The notes below the pieces were generated by a model. It was not told where the DNA came from. It worked only from the letters and a program-made list of their open reading frames with translations, and made no database searches. 7,680 nt of DNA from Planctomycetota bacterium (GTDB lineage: Bacteria; Planctomycetota; Phycisphaerae; UBA1845), in assembly GCA_022567365.1 (NCBI GenBank), contig JADFHG010000166.1:1-7680 (forward strand), written 5' to 3'. Shown here piece after piece: positions 6,060 through 7,680 of this stretch. Position numbers and translations under genes: made by a program. Positions within the stretch are counted from its first letter, which is position 1. Every line of letters begins with the position of its first letter.

Positions 6060-7355
6060 TTACCACGACCACTCGATTTGTATTGCGAACACGAACTTGT
6101 CATAGGTGAAGGGCGAAATGTTCGAGGACGCCCTCACGTTGGACTCCGCGTCGGTCCAGTTTCCGATCAAATGGAGCACCAATGTTCCGGAATCAGGATG
6201 GTCGATCAGCGTCTGCGAGAGTACGGCGCCGACGGTCGTCGTCCGGTCGCGCCGCTCGCGACCGCGCACGTCGATGAGACTGGCGTTGGCATATTTGTCC
6301 CCCTGCCAGCCGGCGTGGATCCTGAGAACCAATTCCTTGTCGGGAAAAACGAGGTACCGGGTCGGAGCGGCGGGATTGACGAGCGGCATCGACAGATCGA
6401 CGTGGACCGCGTGGCCGCGCCGATCGAACTCGGTGCCGTCCGTGTGTTCGCGATCGTAGCGGTATCCCACCGCAACGGTCCACCACCAGGGCCAGTCGGC
6501 GATCGGTCGAAGGCGAAAACCCTGTTCAACGCCGACGGCATGGACGAGGCCGTCGCGATCGAACGCAGGCTCGGTCTCGAAGAGGAAGTCCCGTGCCTCG
6601 AATCGATAGTACACGGTCGTGTCGGACGGATGAAACCGACTGGGCGAGGCTCGCCAATCGAAGCGGATCGAAGGGGTCAGGGCGTGGCGCGAGAGGAACC
6701 GATCGTTACCCAACAGTGCGACGTCGTAATCGTAGCGGACGCCGAGTTCGAGCGAGTCGCCGACGTGCCGCGCATATCGAACATACGCCCCGTAGTCCTG
6801 GAAGTCGAACGAGTCGATCCTGAAGTGCCAGGAATGCGATGTGCGCAGCCCCACTGCCAGCAGGTTGACCCCGTCGTCCACCGGCGCGAAATCCGCCTGC
6901 AGAGACGTAACGAACCGACCGTCCTCTTCGCCGGCGATCAGATCAAGCGTGGATGCGTCAGACCCGAGATACGACACGTTGGAGTCATACGCGAACCCGG
7001 TTTGAAACCTCAAACCGAATACCCTTCGGCGGGCGATTCGACGTTGCCGCGCGATCCGCTCGGCGAGATCGGGATCCGGGCCGCCCAGTCCGATGAGCAC
7101 TTCCGACGCGCGGTCGAACGCCGCCATGGCTTCGTATGCGTCGTTAAGCCTTAGATGAGCCGACCCCCTGTAGAACCACAACCACGGGTTGTCCGGCTCG
7201 GCCTGTTCGACGGATTCGAGCAGCTCGAGGGCCTTGCGCGCGTCGCCCGCGTGCAGCCAGCCGGCGGCGGCATCGAGCGAGCCGCGAACGCCGCACGGAT
7301 CGCCCGTGGTCGATTGCGCGTGCAGCGGGCATATGGACAACGTGAGCGCGACCAT
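6060..7355 (-). CDS. TPR plus outer-membrane beta-barrel protein
   Basis: Read from ATG 7355 this is 431 residues: a short signal peptide (MVALTLSICPLHAQ, cleavage likely after HA at about 13), TPR-like helices at about 25-110 and a beta-barrel at about 112-431. TPR phrases are AAAGWLHAGDARKALELLESV and WLWFYRGSAHLRLNDAYEAMAAF. The barrel begins GLRFQTGFAYDSNVSYLG, has alternating aromatic/polar strands such as LELGVRYDYDVALL, TVYYRFEAR and TVAVGYRYDREH, and ends FAIQIEWSW. A terminal aromatic residue is typical of BAM-inserted outer-membrane proteins. The layout recalls Slam/DUF560-like and other TPR-porin proteins involved in export or assembly of surface material, but that is inference by architecture. 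The start is uncertain: no Shine-Dalgarno is visible, and the frame stays open to 7616 through repeat DNA. No partner gene is adjacent. Confidence 0.85.
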   Translation of the reverse strand: MVALTLSICPLHAQSTTGDPCGVRGSLDAAAGWLHAGDARKALELLESVEQAEPDNPWLWFYRGSAHLRLNDAYEAMAAFDRASEVLIGLGGPDPDLAERIARQRRIARRRVFGLRFQTGFAYDSNVSYLGSDASTLDLIAGEEDGRFVTSLQADFAPVDDGVNLLAVGLRTSHSWHFRIDSFDFQDYGAYVRYARHVGDSLELGVRYDYDVALLGNDRFLSRHALTPSIRFDWRASPSRFHPSDTTVYYRFEARDFLFETEPAFDRDGLVHAVGVEQGFRLRPIADWPWWWTVAVGYRYDREHTDGTEFDRRGHAVHVDLSMPLVNPAAPTRYLVFPDKELVLRIHAGWQGDKYANASLIDVRGRERRDRTTTVGAVLSQTLIDHPDSGTLVLHLIGNWTDAESNVRASSNISPFTYDKFVFAIQIEWSW

Positions 7356-7388
7356 GATGGTGCAAAATGTCCGAACCAGTTCTGTGGC

Positions 7389-7406
7389 CCAGCCGCCCTC
7401 GGCTGG
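7389..7406. repeat. REP-like palindrome, copy A
   Basis: CCAGCCG-CCCT-CGGCTGG is a perfect seven-base inverted repeat with a four-base loop, upstream of the beta-barrel gene. Nineteen bases (7390-7408) recur exactly at 7461-7479. Confidence 0.75.
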
Positions 7407-7460
7407 GGATCGCGGGCCGTCAGAATCACACCCGGGGTCGGGCGTGCCACATGTGTAGCT

Positions 7461-7479
7461 CAGCCGCCCTCGGCTGGGG
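7461..7479. repeat. REP-like palindrome, copy B
   Basis: This is an exact 19-base copy of 7390-7408, containing the CAGCCG-CCCT-CGGCTG hairpin and followed by GGG. It lies 71 bases from copy A in the same orientation. Confidence 0.75.
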
Positions 7480-7484
7480 TCCAT

Positions 7485-7580
7485 GCACACCAGAGGGCGG
7501 CTGGGGTCGGCACAAACCCGGCGGCGGGCGGCGTCCGCACACACCGCAGGGCGGCCAGCAAGCTGGCACTTGCCAGTGTG
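7485..7580. repeat. Degenerate repeat units and nested hairpins
   Basis: CACACCAGAGGGCGGC (ending 7501) and CACACCGCAGGGCGGC (ending 7555) are near-identical direct repeats that also match half of the A/B palindrome in the opposite orientation (AGGGCGGC). They are followed by overlapping inverted repeats: GCCAGC-AA-GCTGGC at 7554-7567 and CTGGC-ACTT-GCCAG at 7563-7576. These share an arm, so two alternative hairpins can form. Beyond this, to 7680, I see no gene. Confidence 0.55.
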
Positions 7581-7680
7581 CCACACACGCCGGCAATGAC
7601 GACTTGTCAAACCCATGGGATTCCCCGAAACCGAACCGGAGTCCGAGTGTGGCGTTGGTTGGCTACCCGCGAAAGCACGG

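Noticed and set aside
5580..7154. 524-residue plus-strand frame
   Set aside because: It is mostly antisense to the beta-barrel gene, which has clear TPR, barrel strands and terminal Trp. No family features or Shine-Dalgarno are seen in the plus frame.
1..7680. tRNA, rRNA, CRISPR array, integrase or transposase gene
   Set aside because: No cloverleaf with a TTCGA arm, no regularly spaced repeats with unique spacers and no recombinase motif was found on either strand by eye.

Overview
The window is GC-rich chromosomal bacterial DNA carrying six protein genes. The overall look suggests a Planctomycetota-like Gram-negative. The pointers are the L28 N-terminal style (MSRVCYFTGKKTRSG...), a Maf protein ending its core in GLPMELL, envelope lipoproteins next to a long acidic TPR protein, and short GC-rich palindromic repeats between genes. 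This assignment is inference from family style; no rRNA or marker tree is available here.

Left part (1-2442, minus strand): two putative lipoprotein genes read leftwards. The upstream one (2442-1942) is a small lipoprotein with an OmpA-C-like fold. The downstream one (1789 to the window edge) is a large TPR lipoprotein with a long acidic, low-complexity tail; it has no stop codon in the window and so is cut by the edge. The 140-152 bp between them holds a hairpin. Both products should sit in the envelope.

Middle (2443-5307, plus strand): a 425 bp divergent spacer with three small tandem hairpins leads to an M19 zinc dipeptidase with all metal ligands present. Next comes a Maf nucleotide pyrophosphatase with a clear sigma70-type promoter (TGGACC-17-TATAAT) and a good Shine-Dalgarno, then ribosomal protein L28 (rpmB) with its own strong promoter (TTGCCA-16-TATACT). 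These look like three separately transcribed housekeeping genes rather than an operon.

Right part (5308-7680): a 750 bp spacer between convergent genes has terminator-like hairpins just after rpmB. It also has a purine-rich stretch (about 5560-5770) that looks like structured RNA or a decayed element but cannot be identified. Beyond it, on the minus strand, is a TPR plus outer-membrane beta-barrel protein. Its upstream region (7385-7585) is a cluster of REP-like palindromes that happens to stay open in the gene's reading frame, so the true start is uncertain.

I see no clear novel defence, mobile or biosynthetic system. The most notable items are the unusual envelope proteins, the palindromic repeat cluster and the unexplained convergent spacer.
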